Source of the DNA: Amycolatopsis thermoflava N1165
GTDB taxonomy: Bacteria > Actinomycetota > Actinomycetes > Mycobacteriales > Pseudonocardiaceae
Assembly (NCBI RefSeq): GCF_000473265.1
Contig: NZ_KI421511.1
Coordinates: 8,146,151 to 8,210,150 of the forward strand
DNA: 64,000 nucleotides
Direction of reading: 5' to 3'
Positions 15,957 to 24,541 of the stretch are shown in pieces. The first letter of the stretch is position 1, and each line of letters starts with the position of its first letter. The position numbers were made by a program, and so were the translations under genes. The notes under the pieces were generated by a model, which had not been told where the DNA came from, ran no database searches, and worked only from the letters and a program-made list of their open reading frames with translations.

Positions 15957-16790
15957 ATGGACATCGATCTCGGTCTGCTCGGCGCGCACCTGCGCGAGCA
16001 CGAAGTGAACCCGGACCGTGCGGTCGAGGTGGAGCGCGCCGGCTACGGCACGCTCTGGCTGGACGCCTCGCCTCCGGCGGACCTCACCCTCGCGGAGGAG
16101 CTGCTCGACGCGACCACCCGGCTGACCGTCGGCACGAGCGTGGTGAACGTCTGGACCGCCGACGCGGAAACCGTTGCGACCTCCTACCACCGGATCGAAG
16201 CCAGGCACCCCGGGCGCTTCCTGCTCGGCGTCGGAATCGGCCACCGCGAAGTGCACGCCGAATACGCCTCCCCGTACGACACGCTGGTGTCCTACCTGGA
16301 CCGGCTCGCCGGCGCGGGCGTGCCGTCCGACCGCATCGTGGTGGCCGCGCTCGGGCCGAGGATGCTGCGCTTGGCCGGGGCGCGCACCGCCGGAGCCATT
16401 CCCGGCATGGTCACCCCGGAGCACACCCGGCGGGCCCGCTTGATCCTCGGCCCCGGGAAGCTGCTGTTGCCCGGGCATTTCGCCCTCGTCGAGCCGGACG
16501 TGGACCGAGCCCGCGCCGTCGCCCGGTCCGCGCCGCCCGGGACCGCGCTGGGTGTGCACAACTACGCGAGCAACCTCCGGCGTCTCGGCTTCACCGAAGA
16601 CGATCTGTCCGGCGCGGGCAGCGATCGGCTCATCGACGCTCTCGTCGCACACGGCGACCAAGCCACCACGGCGACCCGGCTGCTGGCCCATCGAGCGGCC
16701 GGCGCCGACCACGTCGGCGTCTACCCCCTCGGCGACGACCCGATCGCCACACTCGTCGAAGTCGCGGAGGCGGTGCAAGCCGCGCGGTGA
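15957..16790 (+). CDS. LLM class (F420-dependent type) oxidoreductase
   Basis: A 277-residue luciferase-like TIM-barrel oxidoreductase, of the actinobacterial subgroup usually annotated as TIGR03620 F420-dependent enzymes. It starts DIDLGLLGAHLREHEVNPDR, contains LLDATTRLTVGTSVVNVW and RFLLGVGIGHREVH, and ends with HVGVYPLGDD, all subgroup features. Whether it uses F420 or FMN cannot be read from sequence. The LysR gene transcribed away from it is the likely regulator. Confidence 0.82.
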   Translation: MDIDLGLLGAHLREHEVNPDRAVEVERAGYGTLWLDASPPADLTLAEELLDATTRLTVGTSVVNVWTADAETVATSYHRIEARHPGRFLLGVGIGHREVHAEYASPYDTLVSYLDRLAGAGVPSDRIVVAALGPRMLRLAGARTAGAIPGMVTPEHTRRARLILGPGKLLLPGHFALVEPDVDRARAVARSAPPGTALGVHNYASNLRRLGFTEDDLSGAGSDRLIDALVAHGDQATTATRLLAHRAAGADHVGVYPLGDDPIATLVEVAEAVQAAR

Positions 16791-16817
16791 GGTCAGTGGT
16801 GAACCGGGGCTGCGGTG

Positions 16818-17552
16818 CTAGTCGCGCTGGGCCAGGAACACAAACTCCATGCCGGGCCGGTCCGGGGCGTCCCGCACGTCGGTCACGCGGAATCCCTGTG
16901 CGGCAAGGCTTTCCTCGACCTCGTCGCGCTCCCGGAACCGCAGCGTCGAGTCCGATGTGACCACTTCGCCGTCGGCCAGGAACCGGTACGTGAAGCGGAA
17001 CGACACCAGCGGCAGGCTGACGTCCGTGACCTCCATGCGGCGCTCCACACGGCCGGCGCCGGGCACATCGAGCACCAGCGGGCCGGTTGCCGCGGCCCAG
17101 TCCTCCCAGGCCCGCCGGTCCGGGCGGCGCGTCTCGAACACGAAGTGCCCGCCCGGCCGCAGCCCGGTCCGGATGCGCGCGAGGGTCCGGGCCCAGTCTT
17201 CGTCGGTGAGGAACACCTGCGCGACGTTCCCGGTCATGGCGGCGAGATCGCCGGCGGCCGGGGGCAGATCGGTGGCGTCGCCGTGGATCCAGGTGATCTT
17301 CCCGTCCGGATCCTTCTCGCGGGCGACCGCCAGCGACGCCTCCGCGGGGTCGACGCCGACGACGGTGCGTCCCTTCGCGGCGAGGAGCACGGCCAGGCTG
17401 CCCGTGCCGCAACCGACGTCCAGCACGCGTTCGGCCTTGAGCTCGTCGGCGATCGACAGGTACAGGTCGAGGTCGTCGCGCTCGCCGTCGAAGGTGTCGT
17501 AGACCTGGGCGAGGCGCGGGTGGGCGAAGATCGCGTCGGGCACGGCAGGCAC
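16818..17552 (-). CDS. Class I SAM-dependent methyltransferase
   Basis: A 244-residue methyltransferase. Motif I is VLDVGCGTGSLAVLLA near residue 42, followed by VVGVDPAEASLAVAR (acidic ribose-binding loop) and LRPGGHFVFETRRP. The C-terminal half carries a beta-rich insertion. Substrate unknown. It is divergent from the PPOX flavoprotein gene, with 62 bases between them. Confidence 0.85.
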   Translation of the reverse strand: MPAVPDAIFAHPRLAQVYDTFDGERDDLDLYLSIADELKAERVLDVGCGTGSLAVLLAAKGRTVVGVDPAEASLAVAREKDPDGKITWIHGDATDLPPAAGDLAAMTGNVAQVFLTDEDWARTLARIRTGLRPGGHFVFETRRPDRRAWEDWAAATGPLVLDVPGAGRVERRMEVTDVSLPLVSFRFTYRFLADGEVVTSDSTLRFRERDEVEESLAAQGFRVTDVRDAPDRPGMEFVFLAQRD

Positions 17553-17614
17553 CTTAGCCGGGCGGCGGTGCGCGCGCTCCCGATTTTGTCGGTACCCCCT
17601 GTCACACTGCGGAC

Positions 17615-18058
17615 GTGACCAACTGGAGGGAATTCGAAGAGCAGGCGCCGTCGCTGGCGGCGGCGGTGCGTGAGCGGTTGACGGCGGCGGAGACGCACGT
17701 GCTGGCGACTCTGCGGCGGGACGGGTCGCCCCGGGTGAGCGGCACCGAGGTCGACTTCCACGGGCCCGATCTGTTCATCGGGTCGATGTGGGGCGCGCGC
17801 AAGGCGCACGACCTGCAGCGCGACGGCCGGTTCGCGCTGCACGCCCACCCATCCGCCGACGGCGACGCGAAGCTGTCGGGGATCGCCGTCGAGATCACCG
17901 AGAAGGCCGTCCTGGACGCCGTCCAGGGCGACATGCAACCCAGCCACCTCTTCCGGCTCGACCTCCAGCAGGCGGTGCTGACAACGGTCGAGGGCGACAA
18001 GCTGGTGGCGACCATCTGGTGGCCGGGCCGGGAGGTGGTGCGTTTCGAGCGCAAGTGA
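17615..18058 (+). CDS. Pyridoxamine 5'-phosphate oxidase family protein
   Basis: A 147-residue split beta-barrel flavoprotein of the PPOX class. The strand order AETHVLATLRRDGSPRVSGT, LFIGSMWGARKAHDLQRDGR, FALHAHP is typical of F420- or FMN-binding PPOX proteins in actinobacteria. The physiological substrate is unknown; related proteins reduce or bind tetrapyrroles and quinones. It starts with GTG and is followed by the G-rich repeat region. Confidence 0.8.
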   Translation: MTNWREFEEQAPSLAAAVRERLTAAETHVLATLRRDGSPRVSGTEVDFHGPDLFIGSMWGARKAHDLQRDGRFALHAHPSADGDAKLSGIAVEITEKAVLDAVQGDMQPSHLFRLDLQQAVLTTVEGDKLVATIWWPGREVVRFERK

Positions 18059-18149
18059 GACCAGGTACGAGGACACCCCGCACGTGGCCGACGTGACGGT
18101 GGGCCTGACGCTGGTGGACGGGCTTGGTGGCTGCGTCGCGGTGAGCCGG

Positions 18150-18480
18150 GGGCCGTGTCGGGGTAGGCCTGGGGTGGCCGTGCCGGGGTGAGCTGGGGGT
18201 TGCCGTGCCGGGCTGTGCTGGGGGTGGCTGCGCCGGGGTGCTGGGGGTGGCCGTGCCGGGCTGTGCTGGGGGTGGCTGCGCCGGGGTGCTGGGGGTTGCC
18301 GTGCCGGGGTGAGCTGGGGGTGGCCGTGCCGGGGTGAGCCGGGTGTGGCCGTGCCGGGGTGCCGGGTGTTGCCGTGCCGCGGTGAGCCGGGGGTGGCCGT
18401 GCTGGGGTGAGCCGGGGGTGCCCGTGTCGGGCGAGCCGGGGTGTCGGGCTGAGCCGGAGGTGGCCGCGTCGCGGTGAGGC
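18150..18480. repeat. G-rich tandem repeat tract with 48-bp period
   Basis: Most of the 520-base gene-free stretch 18059-18578 is a minisatellite. A 48-bp unit beginning GCCGTGCCGGGCTGTGCTGG occurs twice in a row from 18202 and 18250 with 47 of 48 bases equal, and is itself built of two related units of 25 and 23 bases. Degenerate copies of the half-unit (GCCGTGCCGGGGTGAGCTGG) flank it on both sides. The plus strand is strongly G-rich with repeated GGGG/GGGGG runs, so quadruplex or slippage structures are possible. No gene is supported here. Confidence 0.85.
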
Positions 18481-18578
18481 GCCGCCTCGCCGGTGCCGGG
18501 TGTTGCGTGTTCCGGACCGCACCACCGGCGGCGGCCCGGCGCGCCGGGTGGGCCCTGCAGCTGCTCAGGCGGGTGGGC

Positions 18579-19742
18579 CTACAGCCGCTCCAGGATGGTG
18601 GCCGTCGAGAGTGCTCCGCCGGCGCACATGGTCACCAGGGCGGTCGCACCGTCGCGGCGTTCCAGCTCGTGCAGGGCCGTCGTCAGGAGGCGCGCGCCGG
18701 TGCTGCCCACCGGGTGCCCCAGCGCGATGGCGCCGCCGTTGACGTTCACCCGCTCGGGATCCGGCGAGTGCACCTGCTGCCACGACAGCACCACCGAGGC
18801 GAACGCTTCGTTGACCTCGAACAGGTCGAGATCACCGATCGCCATCCCGGCGCGCGACAACACCCGCGACGTCGCCTGCACCGGGCCGTCCAGGTGGTAG
18901 TACGGCTCGGCGCCGACCAGCGCCTGCGCGCGGATCCGCGCCCGGGCACGCAGGCCCAGCGACGCCGCCCGCGCGGAGTCCATGATCAGCACGGCCGCCG
19001 CGCCGTCGGAGATCTGGGACGACGTGCCGGCCGTGTGCACGCCACCCTCGAGCACCGGCTTCAACCCAGCCAGCCCCTCCAGCGTGGTCTCGCGCAGGCC
19101 CTGGTCGCGGGCCACCAGCCGGGTCTCCCCGGTCGGCCTGCCCTCCGCGTCGAGCACCGGCGCCTTCACCGGCGCCACCTCGCGGTCGAACCGGCCCTGC
19201 GCCCACGCCGTCGCTGCCTTGGTCTGCGACGCCACCCCGAACCGGTCGACGTCCACCCGCGTGATGCCGCGTCGCTCGGCGATCCGCTCCGCCGCGCCGT
19301 ACTGGTTGGGCATGTCGATCGCCCACGAGCCGGGCTTCGGCGCGCCCGCGTCCACGCCGCGGTTCGCGCCGAGCGGGATGCGGCTCATCGCCTCCACCCC
19401 GCACGCGATGCCGACGTCGATCGCACCTGCCGCGATCAACCCGGCGACCAGGTGTGCGGCCTGCTGGGCCGATCCGCACTGCGCGTCGATCGTCGTCGCG
19501 CCGGTCGTCTCGGGCAGGCCGGCGTGCAGCCAGGCCGTGCGTGTCACGTTGCCGGACTGCTCACCCGCCTGCGTCACGCAACCGCCGATAACCTGTTCCA
19601 CGATCGCGGCGTCCAACCCGGCCCGCTCGACCAGCGCCCGCTGCGCCACGCCCAGCAGCTCGGCCGCGTGCAACCCGGCCAGCCAGCCACGCCGCTTCCC
19701 GATCGGGGTCCGCACGGCCTCGACGATGACGGGTTCACCCAC
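18579..19742 (-). CDS. fadA5: Steroid side-chain thiolase FadA5
   Basis: Acetyl-CoA acetyltransferase that performs thiolysis in beta-oxidation of the cholesterol side chain. The 387-residue product matches M. tuberculosis FadA5 closely. The nucleophilic Cys89 is in DAQCGS, the catalytic His343 in ALGHPVG and Cys373 in MCAGGALS, each four residues lower than in the mycobacterial enzyme. The GTG start preceded by GGAGGAG and giving MGEPVIVEAVRTPIGKR was chosen; an upstream extension would read through the KstR box. It is divergent from cyp125, as expected for a side-chain degradation locus. Confidence 0.95.
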   Translation of the reverse strand: MGEPVIVEAVRTPIGKRRGWLAGLHAAELLGVAQRALVERAGLDAAIVEQVIGGCVTQAGEQSGNVTRTAWLHAGLPETTGATTIDAQCGSAQQAAHLVAGLIAAGAIDVGIACGVEAMSRIPLGANRGVDAGAPKPGSWAIDMPNQYGAAERIAERRGITRVDVDRFGVASQTKAATAWAQGRFDREVAPVKAPVLDAEGRPTGETRLVARDQGLRETTLEGLAGLKPVLEGGVHTAGTSSQISDGAAAVLIMDSARAASLGLRARARIRAQALVGAEPYYHLDGPVQATSRVLSRAGMAIGDLDLFEVNEAFASVVLSWQQVHSPDPERVNVNGGAIALGHPVGSTGARLLTTALHELERRDGATALVTMCAGGALSTATILERL

Positions 19743-19775
19743 GGCAGCTCTCCTCCACTCGACTCCCGCCCAAAG

Positions 19776-19789
19776 TAGAACTTGTTTCA
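19776..19789. promoter_or_regulatory. KstR operator for fadA5
   Basis: TAGAACTTGTTTCA matches all fixed positions of the KstR motif and lies 33 bases upstream of the fadA5 GTG. The surrounding 19790-19919 stretch is AT-rich for this genome and contains the two divergent promoters. Confidence 0.85.
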
Positions 19790-19919
19790 GTATTGAGCAA
19801 GTGTGACCCAGGTCAACCGCCGTTTGGTGACCAATCGGACCACCAGGGCATTCAAGATCGAGTAAACGGGTTTCACTCAAACTCTCGACTTAGTTAACAC
19901 CGTATGCTCTAATCGGGTT

Positions 19920-19933
19920 TAGAACGTGTTCCA
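19920..19933. promoter_or_regulatory. KstR operator for cyp125
   Basis: TAGAACGTGTTCCA matches the KstR motif at every fixed position. It lies 30 bases upstream of the cyp125 GTG, whose ribosome site is in GGGAGGTAGCC. Confidence 0.85.
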
Positions 19934-19963
19934 CGACGACGTGAGGCACCTCGGGAGGTAGCC

Positions 19964-21190
19964 GTGGCCACGCCCCTGATCCCCGCCGGCTTCGATTTCA
20001 CCGACCCCGACCTGATCGCGGCAAGGCTTCCGCTGGAGGAGTTCGCCGAGCTCCGCAAGACCGCGCCGGTCTGGTGGAACGCGCAGCCGCACAACCGCGC
20101 GGGCTTCCGCGACGACGGGTTCTGGGTCGTCACCCGGCACGAAGACGTCAAGACCGTGTCGAAGGACAGCGAGCTGTACTCCTCGCAGGAGAAGCTCGCG
20201 ATCATCCGGTTCGACGAGAACATGACCGACGAGGGTCTCGACGCGAACCGCCTCGTCCTGCTCAACATGGACGCGCCACAGCACACCAAGCTGCGCCGCA
20301 TCGTGTCGAAGGGCTTCACGCCCCGCTCGATCGCCCGGCTGGAGGACACGCTCCGCGACCGCGCCGCGCGCATCGTGCACGAGGCGAAGAAGAAGGGCTC
20401 CGGCGACTTCGTCGAGGACGTCGCGTGCGAACTCCCGCTGCAGGCCATCGCCGAGCTGATCGGCATCCCGCAGGAGGACCGCCGCAAGATCTTCGACTGG
20501 TCCAACCAGATGATCGGCTACGACGACCCGGAGTACGACGTCGAACCGATCGCCGCCTCCGCCGAACTCGTCGGCTACGCGTGGAACATGGCCGAGGAGC
20601 GCCGGAAGTGCCCGATGGACGACATCGTCACCAAGCTCGTCCAGGCCGATGTGGACGGTGAGTCGCTCAGCTCGGAGGAGTTCGGCTTCTTCGTCATCCT
20701 GCTGTCCGTGGCGGGCAACGAGACCACCCGCAACGCCATCACCCACGGCATGAAGGCCATGCTCGACCACCCCGACCAGTGGGAGCTCTACCGCGAGCAG
20801 CGGCCGAAGACCGCGCCGGACGAGATCGTCCGCTGGGCCACGCCGGTGATCGCCTTCCAGCGCACCGCGACCGCCGACACCGAGCTGGGCGGCCAGCACA
20901 TCCGCAAGGGCGACCGGGTCGGCATGTTCTACAGCTCGGCCAACTTCGACCCCGAGGTGTTCGACGAGCCCGAGAAGTTCGACGTGCTGCGGGATCCGAA
21001 CCCGCACGTCGGCTTCGGCGGCACCGGCTCGCACTACTGCATCGGGGCGAATCTCGCGCGCCTGGAGATCGACCTGATCTTCAACGCCATCGCCGACGAA
21101 ATGCCTGGTATCCGCGAGATCGCGCCGCCGGAGCGGCTGCGTTCGGGCTGGCTCAACGGCATCAAGCACTACCGGGTCGCCTACGAATAG
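19964..21190 (+). CDS. cyp125: Steroid C26-monooxygenase CYP125
   Basis: Cytochrome P450 that oxidises the terminal side-chain carbon of cholesterol or cholestenone to the C26 acid, the first side-chain step. The 408-residue protein aligns with M. tuberculosis CYP125A1 throughout. The I-helix motif AGNETT is at 250-255, the K-helix ExxR in DEIVRWATPV, and the haem ligand Cys359 is in FGGTGSHYCIGANLAR. The CYP125-specific C-terminus LRSGWLNGIKHYRV is present. Electron partners are not adjacent. It is under a perfect KstR box and followed 42 bases later by a co-directional amidase gene. Confidence 0.96.
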   Translation: MATPLIPAGFDFTDPDLIAARLPLEEFAELRKTAPVWWNAQPHNRAGFRDDGFWVVTRHEDVKTVSKDSELYSSQEKLAIIRFDENMTDEGLDANRLVLLNMDAPQHTKLRRIVSKGFTPRSIARLEDTLRDRAARIVHEAKKKGSGDFVEDVACELPLQAIAELIGIPQEDRRKIFDWSNQMIGYDDPEYDVEPIAASAELVGYAWNMAEERRKCPMDDIVTKLVQADVDGESLSSEEFGFFVILLSVAGNETTRNAITHGMKAMLDHPDQWELYREQRPKTAPDEIVRWATPVIAFQRTATADTELGGQHIRKGDRVGMFYSSANFDPEVFDEPEKFDVLRDPNPHVGFGGTGSHYCIGANLARLEIDLIFNAIADEMPGIREIAPPERLRSGWLNGIKHYRVAYE

Positions 21191-21232
21191 GGGTTACGCT
21201 GCACCTCGGTCCTCGTCGCCAGGAGGTGCCCG

Positions 21233-22753
21233 GTGCCCGTCGTCCCGCCCAGCCCGGAAGAACTCGCCGAACTCGCGGCCCGTCACGGTTTCCGCCTCGG
21301 CGAAGCCGATCGCAAGTCCTTCGCCGGTCTCGTGGAGGCCAACCTCGCCGCCCACGAGGCCGTCGAGCACCTGTATGCCCGCTCGGCGCCCAGCGCGCCG
21401 CGCCGCGACTACGAGTGGCCGGCGGACAACCCGCTCGGCGCGTGGTACGTGCGCACCCGGATCCCGCCGACCGGCGACGGTCCCCTGAGCGGCCGCGAGG
21501 TCGTGATCAAGGACAACATCGCGGTCGCCGGGGTGCCGATGATGAACGGATCCCGCGCGGTGGAGGGGTTCGTGCCGCGCCGCGACGCGACCGTCGTGAG
21601 CCGGGTGCTCGCGGCGGGCGGCACGATCGTCGGCAAGGCGGTGTGCGAGGACCTGTGCTACTCCGGGTCCAGCTTCACCTCCGCCTCCGGCCCGGTGCGC
21701 AACCCGTGGGACCCCACCCGGCACGCCGGCGGCTCGTCGTCCGGCAACGCGGCCCTGCTCGCCGCCGGTGAGGCCGACTTCGCGATCGGCGGCGACCAGG
21801 GCGGCTCGGTGCGGATTCCGGCCGCGTTCTGCGGCGTGGTGGGGCACAAGCCGACGCACGGGCTCGTGCCCTACACCGGCGCGTTCCCCATCGAAACCAC
21901 GATCGACCACCTCGGCCCGATGACCCGCACGGTCCGGGACGCGGCGCTGCTGCTGAGCGTCCTCGCCGGTGACGACGGCTTCGACCCGCGCCAGTTCCGC
22001 ACACCCGAGCCGCCGGACTACCTGGCCGCGGTCGAGCAGGACATCCGCGGTGTGCGGGTAGGCGTGCTCACCGAGGGTTTCGGCCTGCCGATGTCCGAAC
22101 CGGGTGTCGACGACGCGGTCCGCGCCGCGGCCGACCGGCTCGCCGCGGCGGGCGCCGTGGTGTCCGAGGTGAGCGTGCCGTGGCACCGCGAGGGGCTCGA
22201 CGTGTGGACCGTGATCGGCACGGACGGCACCGCGCGCCAGATGATCGACGGCAACGGCTACGGCATGAACGTGCCCGGCCGGTACGACCCGGAGCTGATG
22301 GTGCACTTCGCGCGGGGGCGGCGCGTGCACGCCGACGACATGTCGGACACGCTCAAGACGATGATCCTCACCGGCGCCTACGCGGCCGAACGCTACGACA
22401 TGCGCCACTACGCGATGGCGCGCGAGCTGGCGTGGGAGCTGCGCGCCGGCTACGACGCGGCGCTCGCCGAGGTGGACGTGCTGGTGCTGCCGACGGTGCC
22501 GTACGTCGCGAAGCCCCTGCCCGGCCCGGACGCGACGCGCGAGGAGCGGATGGTCAACGCGCTCGGGATGGTCGGCAACACCGCGCCCTTCGACGCGAGC
22601 GGGCACCCGGCGATCTCGGTGCCCGCCGCGCCGGTGGACGGCCTGCCGACCGGCCTGATGATCGCGGGCCGCCGCTTCGACGACGCGACGGTGCTCCGCG
22701 TGGCGGCCGCCTACGAGCGGGAGGTGGGTGGCTTCCCGGTCGCCGCCCGGTAG
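21233..22753 (+). CDS. Amidase (amidase signature family)
   Basis: A 506-residue amidase-signature hydrolase. The catalytic triad regions are visible: lysine in EVVIKDNIAVAG and the Ser-cisSer pair in HAGGSSSGNAALLAAGEADF, followed by GGDQGGSVRIPAAFCG. The family hydrolyses linear amides, including nitrile-pathway and amino-acid amides; the substrate here is unknown. An AGGAGGT ribosome site precedes the GTG. It follows cyp125 by 42 bases on the same strand and could be co-transcribed, although no steroid step needs an amidase. Its last 43 bases overlap the convergent DHFR-like gene. Confidence 0.88.
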   Translation: MPVVPPSPEELAELAARHGFRLGEADRKSFAGLVEANLAAHEAVEHLYARSAPSAPRRDYEWPADNPLGAWYVRTRIPPTGDGPLSGREVVIKDNIAVAGVPMMNGSRAVEGFVPRRDATVVSRVLAAGGTIVGKAVCEDLCYSGSSFTSASGPVRNPWDPTRHAGGSSSGNAALLAAGEADFAIGGDQGGSVRIPAAFCGVVGHKPTHGLVPYTGAFPIETTIDHLGPMTRTVRDAALLLSVLAGDDGFDPRQFRTPEPPDYLAAVEQDIRGVRVGVLTEGFGLPMSEPGVDDAVRAAADRLAAAGAVVSEVSVPWHREGLDVWTVIGTDGTARQMIDGNGYGMNVPGRYDPELMVHFARGRRVHADDMSDTLKTMILTGAYAAERYDMRHYAMARELAWELRAGYDAALAEVDVLVLPTVPYVAKPLPGPDATREERMVNALGMVGNTAPFDASGHPAISVPAAPVDGLPTGLMIAGRRFDDATVLRVAAAYEREVGGFPVAAR

Positions 22754-23283
22754 GTCAGGAGCGCGGCGGCGCCCTGCTGCCGGACCGCGTGGAGCCGCAG
22801 ATCCGCGGGCGCGGTGAACAGCCGCCGCCCGGTGCCGAGCGCCGTCGGGAACACCAGGAGCCGGTACTCGTCGACGAGGTTCTCGGCGGCGAGGGCGTGC
22901 ACGACGCTGATGCTGCCGGTGACGATGAGGTCCTGGTCCGTCCCGCGCACCGCCGAGACCAGGTCCCCGTCGAGCACGGACGAGTTCTGCCACGCGTCCG
23001 CGCTGGTCAGCGAGCGGGATACGACGAGCTTCGGGATGGCGTTCATCTTCGCCGAAAACTCGTCGGTCCGGCCCGGCCAGAGCTTCGCGAACAGCTCCCA
23101 CGTGACGCGGCCCAGCAGCAGCACGCCGGTGTCGAGCAGCGCGCCGAGCCCGAACTTGTCGCCGGCCACCGCATCCGGACCGTGCCGGAACGCCCAGCCG
23201 CCGCCCGGCGTGCCGCCGGATCCGTCCGGGTCCTCGACGACGCCGTCCAGCGTGACGAACTCGATGACGATCAACGTGCCCAT
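22711..23283 (-). CDS. Dihydrofolate reductase family protein (RibD C-terminal domain type)
   Basis: A 190-residue protein of the YyaP/RibD-C type: LIVIEFVTLDGVVEDPDGSG at the N-terminus, LLLGRVTWELFAKLWPGR, KLVVSRSLT, LIVTGSISVVHALA and DEYRLLVFPTALGTGRRLF. These are hallmarks of the NADPH-binding DHFR-like family, not the housekeeping folate enzyme. Function unknown. The upstream start at the ATG giving MGTLIVIEF follows the usual family start. It is divergent from the ECF sigma gene and converges on, and overlaps, the amidase gene. Confidence 0.85.
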   Translation of the reverse strand: MGTLIVIEFVTLDGVVEDPDGSGGTPGGGWAFRHGPDAVAGDKFGLGALLDTGVLLLGRVTWELFAKLWPGRTDEFSAKMNAIPKLVVSRSLTSADAWQNSSVLDGDLVSAVRGTDQDLIVTGSISVVHALAAENLVDEYRLLVFPTALGTGRRLFTAPADLRLHAVRQQGAAALLTYRAATGKPPTSRS

Positions 23284-23364
23284 GTGGACTCCTCGGTTGT
23301 CCTCCGCCGGCCCCGGCTGGCCCGGCGGAGGTACATACCGGCGAGTGCCGCCATACTCATCGCG

Positions 23365-24309
23365 ATGGCCAGAGTGGATTTCGCAGCGCTGACCGAACCG
23401 CACCGGACGGAGCTGCTGGCGTACTGCTACCGGATGCTCGGATCGGTCCACGAGGCCGAGGACCTGGTGCAGGAGACCATGTTGCGGGCGTGGCAGGCCC
23501 GCGAGCGCTACGACGAGCGGCGGGCGTCGATCCGCACCTGGCTGTACCGCATCGCGACCAACGCGTGCCTGACCGCGCTGGCGGGCAGGGCGCGCCGACC
23601 GCTCCCGTCCGGGCTGGGCGCGCCCAGCACCGACCCCGAGGCGCCGCTGCGGCCGGCCTTCGACGTGCCCTGGTTGCAGCCCTTCCCCGACGCCCGGCTC
23701 GGCGATCCGGCGGACCAGGCCGTGCGGCGGGACAGCATGCGGCTGGCGCTGATCGCGGCCATGCAGACGCTGCCGCCACGGCAGCGGGCCGTCTGGGTGC
23801 TGCGCGAGGTCCTGGCCTTCAGCGCCGCCGAGGTGGCCGGACTGCTGAACACCTCCGTCGCTTCGGTGAACAGCGCCCTGCAGCGGGCGCGGGCGGGGCT
23901 GTCCGTCACGGCCCTCGAAGACGTCGCCCCGTCCGGCGACCCCGCGGCCCGCCGCACGGTGGAGGCCTACGTCCGAGCGTTCGAGGCGGCCGACGTGGAC
24001 GCGCTGGTCGAGCTGCTCACCGGCGATGCCGTGCTGGAGATGCCGCCGGTGCCGCTGTGGTACCGCGGCCGCGACGACTACGCCGCCTTCATCCGGCGCG
24101 TGTTCGCGATGCGCGGCGTGGGCTGGCGGATGGTCCCGACCGGGGCGAACGGCCAGCCGGCCGTGGCCGCCTACGCCCCGGATCCCGCGGGCGGGCACCG
24201 CCTGCACACCCTGCAGGTGTTCAGCGTCGCCGGCGCGCGGATCAGCCGCACGGTCGTCTTCCAGGACCCGGCGGTGTTCGCGGCCTTCGACCTGCCCACC
24301 GCCGTTTAG
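23365..24309 (+). CDS. ECF sigma factor with C-terminal SnoaL-like domain (SigG/SigX5 type)
   Basis: A 314-residue sigma-70 factor. Region 2 includes LAYCYRMLGSVHEAEDLVQE and TWLYRIATNACLTAL, and region 4 the helix-turn-helix VLAFSAAEVAGLLNTSVASV. The C-terminal 120 residues (from about 195) form a SnoaL/NTF2-like domain (VEAYVRAFEAADVDALVELL), as in the TIGR02960 (sigma-70 X5/SigG) group, where the domain regulates the factor in place of an anti-sigma protein. It is divergent from the DHFR-like gene, which could be a target. Confidence 0.85.
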   Translation: MARVDFAALTEPHRTELLAYCYRMLGSVHEAEDLVQETMLRAWQARERYDERRASIRTWLYRIATNACLTALAGRARRPLPSGLGAPSTDPEAPLRPAFDVPWLQPFPDARLGDPADQAVRRDSMRLALIAAMQTLPPRQRAVWVLREVLAFSAAEVAGLLNTSVASVNSALQRARAGLSVTALEDVAPSGDPAARRTVEAYVRAFEAADVDALVELLTGDAVLEMPPVPLWYRGRDDYAAFIRRVFAMRGVGWRMVPTGANGQPAVAAYAPDPAGGHRLHTLQVFSVAGARISRTVVFQDPAVFAAFDLPTAV

Positions 24310-24500
24310 GTGTGTTGTCTGGTGAGGCGATCGACCAGGCCCGCCGGGCCATGCTCGCGACAACGACTCACCCAGCGGGCGACGGTGGTGTGACTGACCT
24401 GGAACCGCTCTACCGCCCGCGCAGCGACCACCCTGCTCCACGACACGCCGGGCCAGCCGCAGCCGGCCGGTGGGGGCCAATGGCGCCTACCAGGATCATC
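24306..24500 (-). pseudogene. IS481-type transposase remnant (N-terminal helix-turn-helix)
   Basis: Read on the minus strand, the stretch contains PTGRLRLARRVVEQG and, after a frame change, VERFQVSHTTVARWVSRCRE followed by HGPAGLVDRLTRQHT and a stop. This is the opening helix-turn-helix of IS481-family transposases. The two parts are in different frames and the rest of the transposase (the catalytic core) is missing, so it is a dead fragment. Its stop overlaps the end of the sigma gene. No intact terminal repeats were found. Confidence 0.7.
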
Positions 24501-24541
24501 TCAGCGATGTCAGCCGTCACCACCGTCCCCGGACAGCACAC

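Noticed and set aside
18150..18480. CRISPR array
   Set aside because: Units are directly adjacent and degenerate, with no spacers of constant length and no cas genes nearby.
18141..18525. Pro/His/Ala-rich repeat protein on the minus strand
   Set aside because: It is only the translation of the G-rich tandem repeats; no ribosome site or non-repeat domain.
22711..24480. 589-codon minus-strand frame containing the DHFR-like protein
   Set aside because: The upstream two thirds are antisense to the ECF sigma gene and have no ribosome site; only the DHFR-like part and a transposase scrap are meaningful.
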